A DNA stretch of 64,000 bases from Micromonospora avicenniae (GCF_900156065.1 NZ_FTNF01000014.1:62001-126000), one strand, 5' to 3'; counted from the stretch's first letter, positions 33,318 to 40,732 are shown. Notes: generated by a model from the letters alone, not told the origin. Translations and numbers: made by a program.

Positions 33318-33525
33318 GGTGCACTCCTTCGGATCTCAGGGGAGGGAGCGGCCCCGTCCGCACCGCGCCTGGTCCTTTCGTTCAGCCCGGCCAAACGATC
33401 ATGCTACCTACCGGCTGGTACGAACTATGTCGATGGTCACAGTTGGGGCGGACGAGGCAGGCGGCCGGGAGCCGCGTCGACGGGCAGCTCGGCTGCACCA
33501 ACAGCCTCCCGGGTACGGTCCGTCC

Positions 33526-34056
33526 ATGCCGGAATGGGTTCGCCTTCAGTTGGACATCGACGGCTTCGACGACGAGGCGTTCGAGCCGTACCTCCGCAGG
33601 GCGCGCGAGTCCGGCATCGACCTCACGACCATGGCCGAACTCGGGGACACTCCCCAGCACAGGTGGGCGCTCTACGAGCTGAACAAGACGTGCTCGGCCG
33701 ACATCCCCGACCGGGGAGAGTTCTACACGTACGAGGAGTACCTCACCCAACGCGTCGACGTGCCGGCGTTCGACCCCGGCGGCGTCATCCTCGCCCTCCG
33801 GGGCGACGACTGGATCGGGATGTCGAGCACCTCGCTGCACCCGGACAAGGGGTACGCATTCAGCGAGATGACCGGCGTCCTCGCGCCGTACCGGGGGCAG
33901 GGCCTGTCGCTCGCGATGAAGTTGCTGGCGATCCGCTTCGTGCGATCGTCCGGCTACCGGTGGCTCGCGACGATCCATCACCCGCGTAACGCGTCCGCGA
34001 TAGCCATGAACCGGCGACTCGGTTTCGTCGACCACGTCGCCGGGACCGCCGCGTGA
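33526..34056 (+). CDS. GNAT family N-acetyltransferase
   Basis: This 176-residue protein has the GNAT acetyl-CoA motif TGVLAPYRGQGLSLAMKLLAIRF at about 117-139 and HPRNASAIAMNRRLGF at about 151-166, typical of motif B. The N-terminal part (DIDGFDDEAFEPYLRRARESG) is family-variable. TACGGT at 33514-33519 lies 6 bases before the ATG, so the mRNA is probably leaderless. The acceptor is unknown. It borders the decayed island on its right. Confidence 0.83.
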   Translation: MPEWVRLQLDIDGFDDEAFEPYLRRARESGIDLTTMAELGDTPQHRWALYELNKTCSADIPDRGEFYTYEEYLTQRVDVPAFDPGGVILALRGDDWIGMSSTSLHPDKGYAFSEMTGVLAPYRGQGLSLAMKLLAIRFVRSSGYRWLATIHHPRNASAIAMNRRLGFVDHVAGTAA

Positions 34057-34179
34057 GCTTCGCGGATCTCCGAGCGGGAGCGAGCTTCCGGGCGGGGTGC
34101 GGGCATAGGGAGTTTTTGGCCTGCTCGGGCCGTCAGCCCCCTGGCGTCGGCGTTGGCTGGCAGGCTTGGCTGTACGGGG

Positions 34180-34620
34180 TCACCTCGCCAGTCCCTCGAA
34201 GTGGGCACGAAGGTCGGCAACGAGCGACGTCATCTCTTCCCCCGCCTCAACGGTGATGAAGACTCGGGCGAGCCACCCGCCAGGTGAGTAGGAGTCCCGG
34301 TGAAGCGTGCCGCCTAGTGCGACGTGTCCTTTGCCGTCGTGCCGGGCGGTGATCCGCATGGTGGCGTCCAATGATCGCCAACTTCGTTCGCCGCCCCAGC
34401 CGCGCCAGTCGTCGGCTAGCAGCTGGAAGAAGTCCACGAGGTCCGGCTCTTAGGCATGAGAAGGCCATGCAAGCTCAATTCCGCGCCGGGCTGTGAGCCC
34501 TTGGTCATGCAGTTCTACCTGCATGACGGCGACGTAGCCGTCACCCCACGGATCTTCTGGTGGATGCAGCACCCACGTGCTTTCTGCGGGTGGGTATTTG
34601 ATGATCAGCGGGGCGTTCAT
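34180..34620 (-). pseudogene. DUF6228-like gene interrupted by an in-frame TAA
   Basis: An ATG at 34620 opens a frame (MNAPLIIKYPPAESTWVLHP...) that continues for 56 codons, meets TAA at 34450-34452, then continues in the same frame to 34180. The 85-residue downstream part (DFFQLLADDWRGWGGERSW ... ARVFITVEAGEEM ... DLRAHFEGL) resembles the C-terminal half of DUF6228 proteins, which are about 140 residues. A CATAAT minus-10-like box lies 8 bases before the ATG. It is probably a nonsense pseudogene; a sequencing error changing a GAA or CAA codon is possible. Confidence 0.65.
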
Positions 34621-34761
34621 GTTGCCGCATTATGGCTGGCGCGCGACGTCGGTTGCTGGTCCGGGAAGTCGGCGCGTCGGGGCCTGTAGACCCGCTGCCG
34701 AGCTACTTTCTCGCAAGCGACCCGAGGACGCCTGAGCCGGATTCCGCTGGGCCGCTGATCC

Positions 34762-35262
34762 TCACGACCGCGCCGGGCCCGGCCGGTCCGACGAGTCTCC
34801 GGTTGTCAGTGCAGCGGCCAGGGCGGGCAAGCGGCCGAATGCGCGGGCACCGGCCACGTGGTCGACGTAGTCGCGGGACTCGACGATCTCGCCGTCGCGG
34901 ACCCGCACCACGAAGATGCACGGCATCGTAAAGGTGCGGCCGTCGATCACGCCGGCGTACCGGAACTCGAAGATCACGACCTCGGGATCGGCCGTCGTGT
35001 ACACGTGGTCGTCGACGATGTCATAGCGCTGGACCCCAGTGGGGCGGCCAGGGCCGGCGGAAAAGTGTTCGCGCACCGCAGCTCGGCTACGCAGCGCTGT
35101 GTCGCCGAGGGGGTTCAGCGGGTGCCGCACGTCGGTGTGCTCGGCGTAGCAGGCGGCCAGTTCGTCGAACTGGGCCGCCTCCTCGGCCGCGGTGAGGCCG
35201 CCGCGCATGAGGCGACAGACCCCGGCGGCCACGGTGCGGACGGTTTCTTCGGGCGTGCGCAT
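34762..35262 (-). CDS. SnoaL-like / NTF2-fold protein
   Basis: This 166-residue protein fits the SnoaL/NTF2 cone fold: an N-terminal helix pair (TVRTVAAGVCRLMRGG, EEAAQFDELAACYAEHTDVRHP), SRAAVREHFSAGPGR, and strands EVVIFEFRYAGVIDGRTFTMPCIFVVRVRDGEIVESRDYVDHV. Members are hydroxylases, isomerases or ligand-binding proteins. It is divergent from a TetR gene, and two palindromic sites between them make it the likely target of that repressor. The substrate is unknown. Confidence 0.8.
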   Translation of the reverse strand: MRTPEETVRTVAAGVCRLMRGGLTAAEEAAQFDELAACYAEHTDVRHPLNPLGDTALRSRAAVREHFSAGPGRPTGVQRYDIVDDHVYTTADPEVVIFEFRYAGVIDGRTFTMPCIFVVRVRDGEIVESRDYVDHVAGARAFGRLPALAAALTTGDSSDRPGPARS

Positions 35263-35278
35263 GGTCTCTCCCTCTTAG

Positions 35279-35320
35279 CGAAGTCTGGACTTCGTTTACG
35301 ATAGCGAAGTCGAGACTTCG
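35279..35320. promoter_or_regulatory. Twin TetR operator palindromes
   Basis: CGAAGTC-TG-GACTTCG (35279-35294) and CGAAGTC-GA-GACTTCG (35305-35320) are perfect palindromes with identical half-sites, centred 26 bases apart, in the 72-base gap between the SnoaL-like and TetR genes. They overlap the expected promoters of both genes. They are very probably the binding sites of the adjacent TetR protein. Confidence 0.85.
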
Positions 35321-35334
35321 GTTAAAGTGCTCCC

Positions 35335-35874
35335 ATGCGCCAGGATGCACGGGAGAACCGGGAGCGCATCCTCGCCGCCGCCGAGCAGGTCTTCGGCACG
35401 CGCGGTGAAACCGGCTCGACCGAAGAGGTAGCGCGGCTGGCCGGCGTCGGCATCGCCACCGTGTTCCGGCACTTCCCGACGAAGGAGGCACTGGTCGAGG
35501 CCGCGCTGGTGCGGCACTTCACCGGCCTGCTCGGCCGAGCCCGGGCCGCGGCCACCGCACCCGACCCATCTGCGGCACTGTCCACGCTGGTCCACGAGAT
35601 GATCGCGAGAGGCGCCAGCAAGCTCACGCTGGCCTCGATCTTGGGCGACGATGCACCTCCGGCCGTCGTCGCGGTGTCGACCGAGCTCAAGTCCGCGGTC
35701 GACACGGCGCTGCGCCGCGCCCAGGCCGCCGGTAGCGTCCGGCCGGATGTCGGTGTCGAGGAGCTCTACCTGCTAATCCGCGGTCTGGCCCAGACCACCG
35801 CGGCGACGCCGGTTCCGGCAGCCGTGCTCGATCGCGCCGTCGAGGTTCTCCTGGCCGGCTTCGCCACCCGGTGA
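35335..35874 (+). CDS. TetR family transcriptional regulator
   Basis: This 179-residue repressor has an N-terminal TetR helix-turn-helix (about 10-55; RERILAAAEQVFGTRGETGSTEEVARLAGVGIATVFRHFPTKEAL) and a ligand-binding C-terminal domain (about 70-179). It lies divergent from the SnoaL-like gene with two perfect palindromic operators between. It probably represses both itself and that gene and is released by an unknown ligand. TTAAAG about 8 bases before the ATG suggests a leaderless start. Confidence 0.92.
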   Translation: MRQDARENRERILAAAEQVFGTRGETGSTEEVARLAGVGIATVFRHFPTKEALVEAALVRHFTGLLGRARAAATAPDPSAALSTLVHEMIARGASKLTLASILGDDAPPAVVAVSTELKSAVDTALRRAQAAGSVRPDVGVEELYLLIRGLAQTTAATPVPAAVLDRAVEVLLAGFATR

Positions 35875-35919
35875 TCTTCGGCTGGTCCTGACATGACCAC
35901 ATGCACGCTCATCGGCCTT

Positions 35920-35943
35920 GAAGCGCTGTACCTCTTCGGCTGA
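35920..35943 (+). pseudogene. Integrase C-terminal scar, distal copy
   Basis: The codons for EALYLFG and a TGA stop, and about 80 bases after them (GGCTGTACGAATGGCTG...), match the integrase remnant and flank at 36629-36779. This is the trace of a second integration event. Only the last codons remain. Confidence 0.5.
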
Positions 35944-36026
35944 CTTGGCTGTACGAATGGCTGCGCGAAGGCCGCAGCGATCATCTCGACCGGGAGTGGA
36001 AAGCCGCTGACCTGCGGTGGGGAAAG

Positions 36027-36068
36027 TGCGCCCGGCAGGATTCGAACCTGCGGCCTTGGGATTAGAAG
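36027..36068 (-). repeat. 42-base direct repeat of tRNA-Arg 3' half (att-like)
   Basis: Bases 36027-36068 are identical to 36780-36821, the tRNA-Arg segment from the discriminator base to the 5' edge of the anticodon loop; sequences diverge immediately after. Such duplicated tRNA 3' halves are made by tyrosine integrases, so this is probably the distal att site of an integrated element. The preceding about 100 bases are also related between the two sites. Confidence 0.85.
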
Positions 36069-36163
36069 AAGATCGCGGAAGGCTGGTCGGGTGGCTGCGT
36101 ACCTGGTCAGCCCGTCCGCCGTTGTCGGGTTGCGTCGGCGTCAGCCGGGGGTCGTGGCTGTAC

Positions 36164-36183
36164 GGGTGGCTGTACAGCCACCC
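36164..36183. repeat. Perfect 20-base palindrome
   Basis: GGGTGGCTGTACAGCCACCC is a perfect palindrome and includes the GGCTGTAC word repeated elsewhere in the island (34168, 35947, 36153, 36702, 36712 vicinity). It may be a binding site for a recombinase or regulator of the lost element. Confidence 0.6.
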
Positions 36184-36187
36184 CTCG

Positions 36188-36490
36188 TCACGGCAGTTCT
36201 AGCTCCCAAGCCTCGAATGGCGGCTCGACTGTGTACTCCCGGTCGCAGTAACGACGGATGTACTGCGCGGCGCGCCACTCGGCATCGCCCGCGTTCGTCA
36301 CCTGGTCGTGCTCGTCGATGTCGAGCACGTTGGAGAAGATCGCCATGACCTGTTCCAGCGTCGAGCCGAACTGCATCAGAGCAGGCCGGCAGTCAATCCC
36401 GTCCAGGAGGTCTAGGCACAGCGTGCCATTGGCGAGGTAGAACGCGAAGAACCGGTAACACGACCTGACATCTTCCGGCAGCTGTCCCAC
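36188..36490 (-). CDS. DUF7677-like hypothetical protein
   Basis: This protein of about 100 residues (RSCYRFFAFYLANGTLCLDLLDGIDC, LEQVMAIFSNVLDIDEHDQ, AEWRAAQYIRRYCD, PPFEAWELELP) resembles small actinobacterial proteins of the DUF7677 kind; this identification is from memory of the pattern and is tentative. GTG 36490 is the assumed start; no ribosome binding site is evident, and the open frame extends upstream to 36685 through sequence antisense to the integrase scar. It is probably cargo of the decayed element. Confidence 0.5.
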   Translation of the reverse strand: MGQLPEDVRSCYRFFAFYLANGTLCLDLLDGIDCRPALMQFGSTLEQVMAIFSNVLDIDEHDQVTNAGDAEWRAAQYIRRYCDREYTVEPPFEAWELELP

Positions 36491-36628
36491 GCGCTGATCA
36501 TGCAGCACCAGCCAGAGCCCTGCTACCTGGTGCCTGAAAGCCCATCTCCGCCGTGAGTCCGCACATCGTGGAACGGGGCAGGTCTGTTCGGCTTCGCCCG
36601 GACTCACCGTGGAGGTGGGCGGCCCCCA

Positions 36629-36697
36629 TACGCCCACGTCCTGCCCGAGATCGAGCGGGCTGCCGTGGACGAGGCCGCGAAGCACCTCTTCGGCTGA
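36629..36697 (+). pseudogene. Tyrosine integrase C-terminal remnant
   Basis: The codons YAHVLPEIERAAVDEAAKHLFG then TGA match the extreme C-terminus of phage or AICE tyrosine integrases, beginning at a tyrosine that could be the former YxHxL-type region. The upstream sequence does not continue the integrase frame, so the gene is truncated at about 36629. It lies 83 bases from the tRNA-Arg 3' end and is transcribed toward it, the normal place for an integrase beside its att site. Confidence 0.65.
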
Positions 36698-36779
36698 CTT
36701 GGCTGTACGAATGGCTGTACGGAGGCCGTGGTGATCGCCCCGAACGGGAGTGAAAGCCGCTGACCTGCGATGGAGAGGG

Positions 36780-36852
36780 TGCGCCCGGCAGGATTCGAAC
36801 CTGCGGCCTTGGGATTAGAAGTCCCCTGCTCTATCCGCTGAGCTACGGGCGC
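36780..36852 (-). tRNA. tRNA-Arg (anticodon TCT)
   Basis: The 73-base minus-strand sequence GCGCCCGTAGCTCAGCGG... folds as a tRNA: acceptor GCGCCCG/CGGGCGC, D arm GCTC/GAGC, anticodon loop CTTCTAA with anticodon TCT (complement at 36817-36819), T arm GCAGG-TTCGAAT-CCTGC and discriminator A. The CCA end is not encoded. Its 3' half is duplicated at 36027-36068, showing that it has served as an integration site. Confidence 0.95.
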
Positions 36853-37064
36853 GTGGCGTCGCGCCAAGAGGGTACCGCCCGCGCGCTGGCTGATCGACGT
36901 ACCGTCCTGGCGTCGTACGCCGACAAGGTTCGCACGCGTCGGCGGCGGCCGGCATCGGGTTTCCGGGTCGTGGGTGCCCGCGTATCGGACGTGAGCCGGC
37001 GCACACCGATCGGTGGCCGGACGCCTGCCGGATACGGGGCCGGACACGACGTACCCTCGGCTGC

Positions 37065-37748
37065 GTGCTGCTTGACCCCGACATGGAGAACGACGTCGCC
37101 TACGAGCTCTGCCAGCTCGTCGGCCGCGCGATCCTGCCGTACCGTCGCGCCGATGGGCTCGACCCCGACGGCGCCGGCACGGCCTTCCTCTTCCAGGACC
37201 CCGCTGGGGAGTACCTGCTGACGGCCGACTCGGTGGCCGGCGGCGCGGGTGAGTTGGGCCTGCGGGCGAGCGTCACGGAACCGGTCGGCGTGGCCCCGGC
37301 GGCGCTGTCCGTCGCCGGTTGGGTCCGGCGTCCGGAGGTCGGTGTGGCGATCCTGCCGGTGGCCGGCCTGCACGCGGTGGCGGCGGCGGCCGGCTGGGCG
37401 TTCCGCCTGCAACCGGTGGTGGACATCGTCGCGGCCGACGCCGACGTGGTCGCCCGGATCGACGCGACGCCGGGCTCGGCCTTCGTGCTCGCCCACGGTC
37501 TGCCGGAGGGCGGCGACCGGCCGCTGGAGGTGGCGATCGAGCGGGTGTCCCGCGTCGGCGACGAGGTGCGGATCGGTGCGGGTCTGCCGGCCGGCTACGT
37601 CGGGGCGCCGGTCTTCGGCGTCGACGCGGCCGCCGACGGTGGGATGGCCCTGCACTGCCTGGGTCTGGTGCTGCCGGGCACGGAGAGCCACCCGGTGGCC
37701 ACGTTCGACCGGATCCGCGCGATGCTGCCGGCGACCGGCGAGGCCTGA
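37065..37748 (+). CDS. Trypsin-like fold protein lacking catalytic residues
   Basis: This 227-residue protein has the layout of a cytoplasmic trypsin-like peptidase: GAGTAFLFQDPAGEYLLTADSV near residues 37-58 and LPAGYVGAPVFGVDAA near 182-197. The usual TAxH histidine is replaced by TADSV and the GNSGGP serine region by GYVGAP, so the triad is missing. It is probably a non-enzymatic module; related domains occur in actinobacterial conflict and signalling systems. The GTG start has TACCCT 7 bases upstream (leaderless). Confidence 0.6.
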   Translation: MLLDPDMENDVAYELCQLVGRAILPYRRADGLDPDGAGTAFLFQDPAGEYLLTADSVAGGAGELGLRASVTEPVGVAPAALSVAGWVRRPEVGVAILPVAGLHAVAAAAGWAFRLQPVVDIVAADADVVARIDATPGSAFVLAHGLPEGGDRPLEVAIERVSRVGDEVRIGAGLPAGYVGAPVFGVDAAADGGMALHCLGLVLPGTESHPVATFDRIRAMLPATGEA

Positions 37749-37759
37749 GCAGGCCCAGG

Positions 37760-38899
37760 TCAGCTCAGGACGGCACCCGTGGAGTCGGCGGGGCGCCGGC
37801 TTTCCGGGGCACCCGTCGCGGGGTCCGCACCCGCCGCGTCCGTCGGGCCGGTCCCGCCGGCCTGCGCCGTGCGGGTGGCACCCGCGTCGGTGCCGTCGGG
37901 CGGGGCCGCACGGGTGGCGCCCGAGTCAGCGCCGTCGGCGGGGGCCGTCGGACCCGCGCCGAGGAACGCCTCGGCCCATCGGCCGATCTCGGTGAAGACC
38001 TTCTCCCGTACGCCGGGGCCGCTGAGGGTGAGATCGTGCAGGCCGCCGTCGAAGCGGGCCAGGGTGACGTGCCGACCGAGGCGAGGGGCGTACCGAACCA
38101 TGTGCTCGACGTCCAGGACGGCGTCGGCGAGCCCGGCCGAATCGTGCCACCGCCTGCCCCGGAAGGACCGGGTCGAGCAGGCCAGCAGTACGGGCATGGG
38201 GAGGTCCAGCCCGGCGCGGAGTTCGCGCTGCGCGCTGCGGATCGCGGCCAGCCAGCCGGCCCGGACCGGGAACCCGGCCAGCGGCTTCCACGCCAGGTCG
38301 TAGCTCCACTCGCCCCGGTGGGCGGAGTGGATGCTCTCGCCGTACACGGTGCCGAGGTCGAAGGGCAGGACTCGGTGCGGCGCGCGGCGGCCCAGCCGGG
38401 AGACGGCGGCCAGGAGGGGGCGCCGTACCAGCCAGGGTGCGTTGATGTCGAAGAACGGGCTGTTGAGGACGATGCCGTCGACGATCCCGCTGTCGCGTCG
38501 GGCATGCGCCCAGAGCGAGACGATCAGGCCGCCCGTCGAGTGGCCGACGGCGAGCAGCGTGTCGTGCCCGTCGTCATCGCGGATGATCTTCGCTGCGGCG
38601 TCCAGCTCCGGGTGGTAGTCCGTGAGGTCGCGGCAGAAGTTCGGGGTCTGGTGGGTGCGCAGGCTGCGGCCGTACTTTCGCAGGTCGAGGGCGTAGAAGT
38701 CCCAGCCATGCTCGGCGAAGAAGTCGGCCAGGTGGGTCTGGAAGAAGTAGTCCACGAAGCCATGCACGTAGAGCACGGCGCGTCGGGTGGGGCGTTCGGC
38801 GCGCCGCCGGACCAGGGTGGCGACGACCGGTCCCTCGTCGTCGGTGCCCAGATCGATCGTCTGCCGCTCGTAGGGCAGGCCCAGCACGTCCGGTTCCAC
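37760..38899 (-). CDS. Alpha/beta hydrolase (serine aminopeptidase S33-like)
   Basis: This 379-residue hydrolase has the VLYVHGFVDYFFQTHLADFF oxyanion region at about 42-61, nucleophile S121 in AVGHSTGGLIVSLW, and a C-terminal histidine in FDGGLHDLTLSG. It resembles monoacylglycerol-lipase or lysophospholipase-type S33 members. The last about 65 residues are an Ala/Thr/Gly/Pro-rich low-complexity tail with an internal repeat (DGADSGATRAA/DGTDAGATRTA) coded by an imperfect 36-base tandem repeat. The substrate is unknown. Confidence 0.85.
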   Translation of the reverse strand: MEPDVLGLPYERQTIDLGTDDEGPVVATLVRRRAERPTRRAVLYVHGFVDYFFQTHLADFFAEHGWDFYALDLRKYGRSLRTHQTPNFCRDLTDYHPELDAAAKIIRDDDGHDTLLAVGHSTGGLIVSLWAHARRDSGIVDGIVLNSPFFDINAPWLVRRPLLAAVSRLGRRAPHRVLPFDLGTVYGESIHSAHRGEWSYDLAWKPLAGFPVRAGWLAAIRSAQRELRAGLDLPMPVLLACSTRSFRGRRWHDSAGLADAVLDVEHMVRYAPRLGRHVTLARFDGGLHDLTLSGPGVREKVFTEIGRWAEAFLGAGPTAPADGADSGATRAAPPDGTDAGATRTAQAGGTGPTDAAGADPATGAPESRRPADSTGAVLS

Positions 38900-38959
38900 G
38901 ATCCGACGGTACGCCGGAAGGCTACCGCCCGGTAGCCCCTCCGGTCGTGGGTCCGTGCC

Positions 38960-38996
38960 GTGGCCCCCGCGGCCGACCGAGGGCGGCGGGGGCCAC
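38960..38996 (-). terminator. Terminator of the RaiA/HPF-like gene
   Basis: GTGGCCCCCGC (38960-38970) pairs perfectly with 38986-38996 around a 15-base loop, just after the stop of the minus-strand RaiA/HPF-like gene. Confidence 0.65.
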
Positions 38997-39007
38997 TGGC
39001 GTACGGC

Positions 39008-39418
39008 TCAAACTGTCTCCGCGTCGGCGCGCTCCGCGTCGGCGGCCGCCTCGGCCTCCGGCCGGCCGATCTCGCGTACGTGCTTGTTGTGCCTGGGCTC
39101 CTGCCGGGTCTTCGCGTCGTTCAGGCGTCGGCGCAGGTCGTCGCGTGCGTCGTTGAGTGCGGCCCGCAGGTCCTCCTCGGCCGAGGTGGTGACGATCTTC
39201 TGGCGGCCGGCGATCCAGCACTCCAGGGTGACCTTCTGGCCGCGGGCGTTGCGGTCCTTGACCGACACCTCCAGTTCGGTGGCGTCGGCGTGGAACGCGG
39301 CGAGCCGCGCGTCCAGGGTGGCGAACTGCTCCACGATCCAGTTCCGGTCGCCCTGTGAGAACCCGGCGCCGACCCGCAGGCACCGGTCGACCGTCGCCGG
39401 GTTGGTCACGGCGCTCAT
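39008..39418 (-). CDS. RaiA/HPF-like ribosome-associated protein
   Basis: This 136-residue protein fits the short ribosome hibernation factor (S30AE/RaiA) fold: ATLDARLAAFHADATELEVSVKDRNARGQKVTLECWIAGR then TTSAEEDLRAALNDARDDLRRRLND. It lacks the C-terminal dimerisation domain of long HPF and ends in an acidic Ala/Glu tail. It would bind 30S subunits in stress. ATG 39418 is chosen as the start of conserved sequence; the ribosome binding site is weak. It is divergent from an SSB gene. Confidence 0.72.
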   Translation of the reverse strand: MSAVTNPATVDRCLRVGAGFSQGDRNWIVEQFATLDARLAAFHADATELEVSVKDRNARGQKVTLECWIAGRQKIVTTSAEEDLRAALNDARDDLRRRLNDAKTRQEPRHNKHVREIGRPEAEAAADAERADAETV

Positions 39419-39728
39419 GGCCGCACCTGCGCCGGTACGCGGGCGGTACGAGGTGTGCTCGTCGTCATGGTCGCTGTCCTCTCGTCGGGCGCTGCCGCCG
39501 GTGCGCGTCGCCGGGGGCCTGCGCGCCGGTGGTTGCTTGATCAACTCCTTACCCAGACCGACCCGATTCGGAACCGTTCGCATAGCAAATGTGAGCTTGA
39601 TCAGGGTGTTTTCCACAGGCGGGCACGTCGTCCACAGGTACGGCCGGCGGCGGTGGCGCGCGGCCCGTGCCGGGCGCAGGCTCGGCACGAGTCGACTCGC
39701 GATGGCAGCCCCGATCCCTGGAGGGACG
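39419..39728. other. Divergent region with DnaA-box-like sites
   Basis: These 310 bases separate the RaiA/HPF-like and SSB genes. Two DnaA-box-like nonamers lie at 39609-39617 and 39628-39636. CTTGATCA occurs twice (near 39534 and 39595). No gene is supported. The strong GGAGGGACG site of the SSB gene ends the stretch. Confidence 0.55.
39609..39636 (+). promoter_or_regulatory. Pair of DnaA-box-like sites
   Basis: TTTTCCACA (39609-39617) and TCGTCCACA (39628-39636) each differ by one base from the actinobacterial DnaA box TTGTCCACA, are in the same orientation, and are spaced 19 bases apart, about 95 bases before the SSB gene. They may link SSB expression to replication; this is inference. 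Confidence 0.5.
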
Positions 39729-40487
39729 ATGTTCGACACCTACGTCACGATCGTCGGAAATGTGCTGACAGCGCCGGAATGGCGACGCACGACCCAGAGC
39801 AACACCCTGGTGGCCAACTTCAAGGTCGCCTCGACGGCCCGCCGCCTCGACCGGGACAGCGGTCGCTGGGTCGACGGCAACAGCCTGCGCGTCCGGGTGA
39901 ACTGCTGGCGGAAGCTCGCCGAGGGTGTGGCCGCCTCGGTGATGGTCGGTGATCCGGTGGTCGTCTGCGGCCGCCTCTACACCCGGGACTGGACCGACGA
40001 CGCCGGAAACCACCGCACCCTCTACGAACTGGAGGCGGTGGCCGTCGGGCACGACCTGTCCCGCGGTCGGGCCCGGTTCCTGCGTAACCGCCCGGGCGTC
40101 ACCACCAGCACCGTTGAGGACGCGGAGGCGGAGAGCCGAGTGAAGGGGGAGCCGACCGAGCCGGTGCCGGACGATCAGGCCCCGGCGCTGCCCGACGACC
40201 GGCCCCTCGACGAGGACTTCGAGCTGCCGGACTTCGTCGCGCCGCAGGCCGTCCGGGACGTGCCCTCCGCCGGCACCACATCCCCGTTCGCCTCGGAAGC
40301 CGGGGACTTCCTCGGTGGAATACCCGACGGTGCGGGGAGCCCCGAGAGTGACCCCGACGAGCTCGCGCCGTTGGTCGACGGATCCGACGACGGCGACGGC
40401 GAGCTCGCCCCGGCGCCCGACGAGTCGTCGCCGAACGGTCGGTCGTCGGGCCGCGGCCGCCGTGGGCGGGTGCCGCAGCCCGCGTGA
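39729..40487 (+). CDS. ssb: Single-stranded DNA-binding protein, paralogue
   Basis: This 252-residue protein has an N-terminal OB fold (1-110; VTIVGNVLTAPEWRRT, SNTLVANFKVASTAR, SLRVRVNCWRKLAEGV, DPVVVCGRLYTRDWTDDAGN). The C-terminal 140 residues are acidic and Pro/Ser/Gly-rich. Unlike housekeeping SSB it ends in RGRRGRVPQPA and lacks the acidic DDDIPF-type tip that recruits partner proteins. It is therefore likely a specialised paralogue. A GGAGGGACG site precedes the ATG. Confidence 0.87.
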   Translation: MFDTYVTIVGNVLTAPEWRRTTQSNTLVANFKVASTARRLDRDSGRWVDGNSLRVRVNCWRKLAEGVAASVMVGDPVVVCGRLYTRDWTDDAGNHRTLYELEAVAVGHDLSRGRARFLRNRPGVTTSTVEDAEAESRVKGEPTEPVPDDQAPALPDDRPLDEDFELPDFVAPQAVRDVPSAGTTSPFASEAGDFLGGIPDGAGSPESDPDELAPLVDGSDDGDGELAPAPDESSPNGRSSGRGRRGRVPQPA

Positions 40488-40732
40488 CGCCGGCGAGGAC
40501 CCGGCAACGCGTCGACGCGAGGCTGCGTGGGTGAGTGACCCAGCCGACGCAACGGGGGGGGGCGGGGTGGCGACGGCTTCGTCGCCGTCACCCCGCATGG
40601 CTGGGCCGTCGCCAGGAGGTTGCCGGGTCGGTCGGGAGACATGGGTGGCCGCGCTGCGGCGGGTGACCCGGGTCCGCGCGCACGAGTCCGAAAACGGCCT
40701 TCGTCTAGGCTGGCCGGCCGGAGGTGGTACGC

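Larger units (their letters stand above)
35875..36187. other. Intergenic region with integration scar and att copy
   Basis: This stretch holds an integrase C-terminal scar (35920-35943), a 42-base copy of the tRNA-Arg 3' half (36027-36068) and a 20-base palindrome (36164-36183). No intact gene is supported. Confidence 0.7.

Noticed and set aside
36491..36685. Long N-terminal extension of the DUF7677-like protein
   Set aside because: The upstream part is antisense to the integrase scar and lacks protein-like composition.
40554..40562. Run of nine G as a phase-variation tract
   Set aside because: It lies in an intergenic region about 170 bases before cobD, not in a coding or promoter position; chance or sequencing ambiguity is more likely.
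40488..40732. Cobalamin riboswitch upstream of cobD
   Set aside because: No B12 box or typical core motif could be seen.
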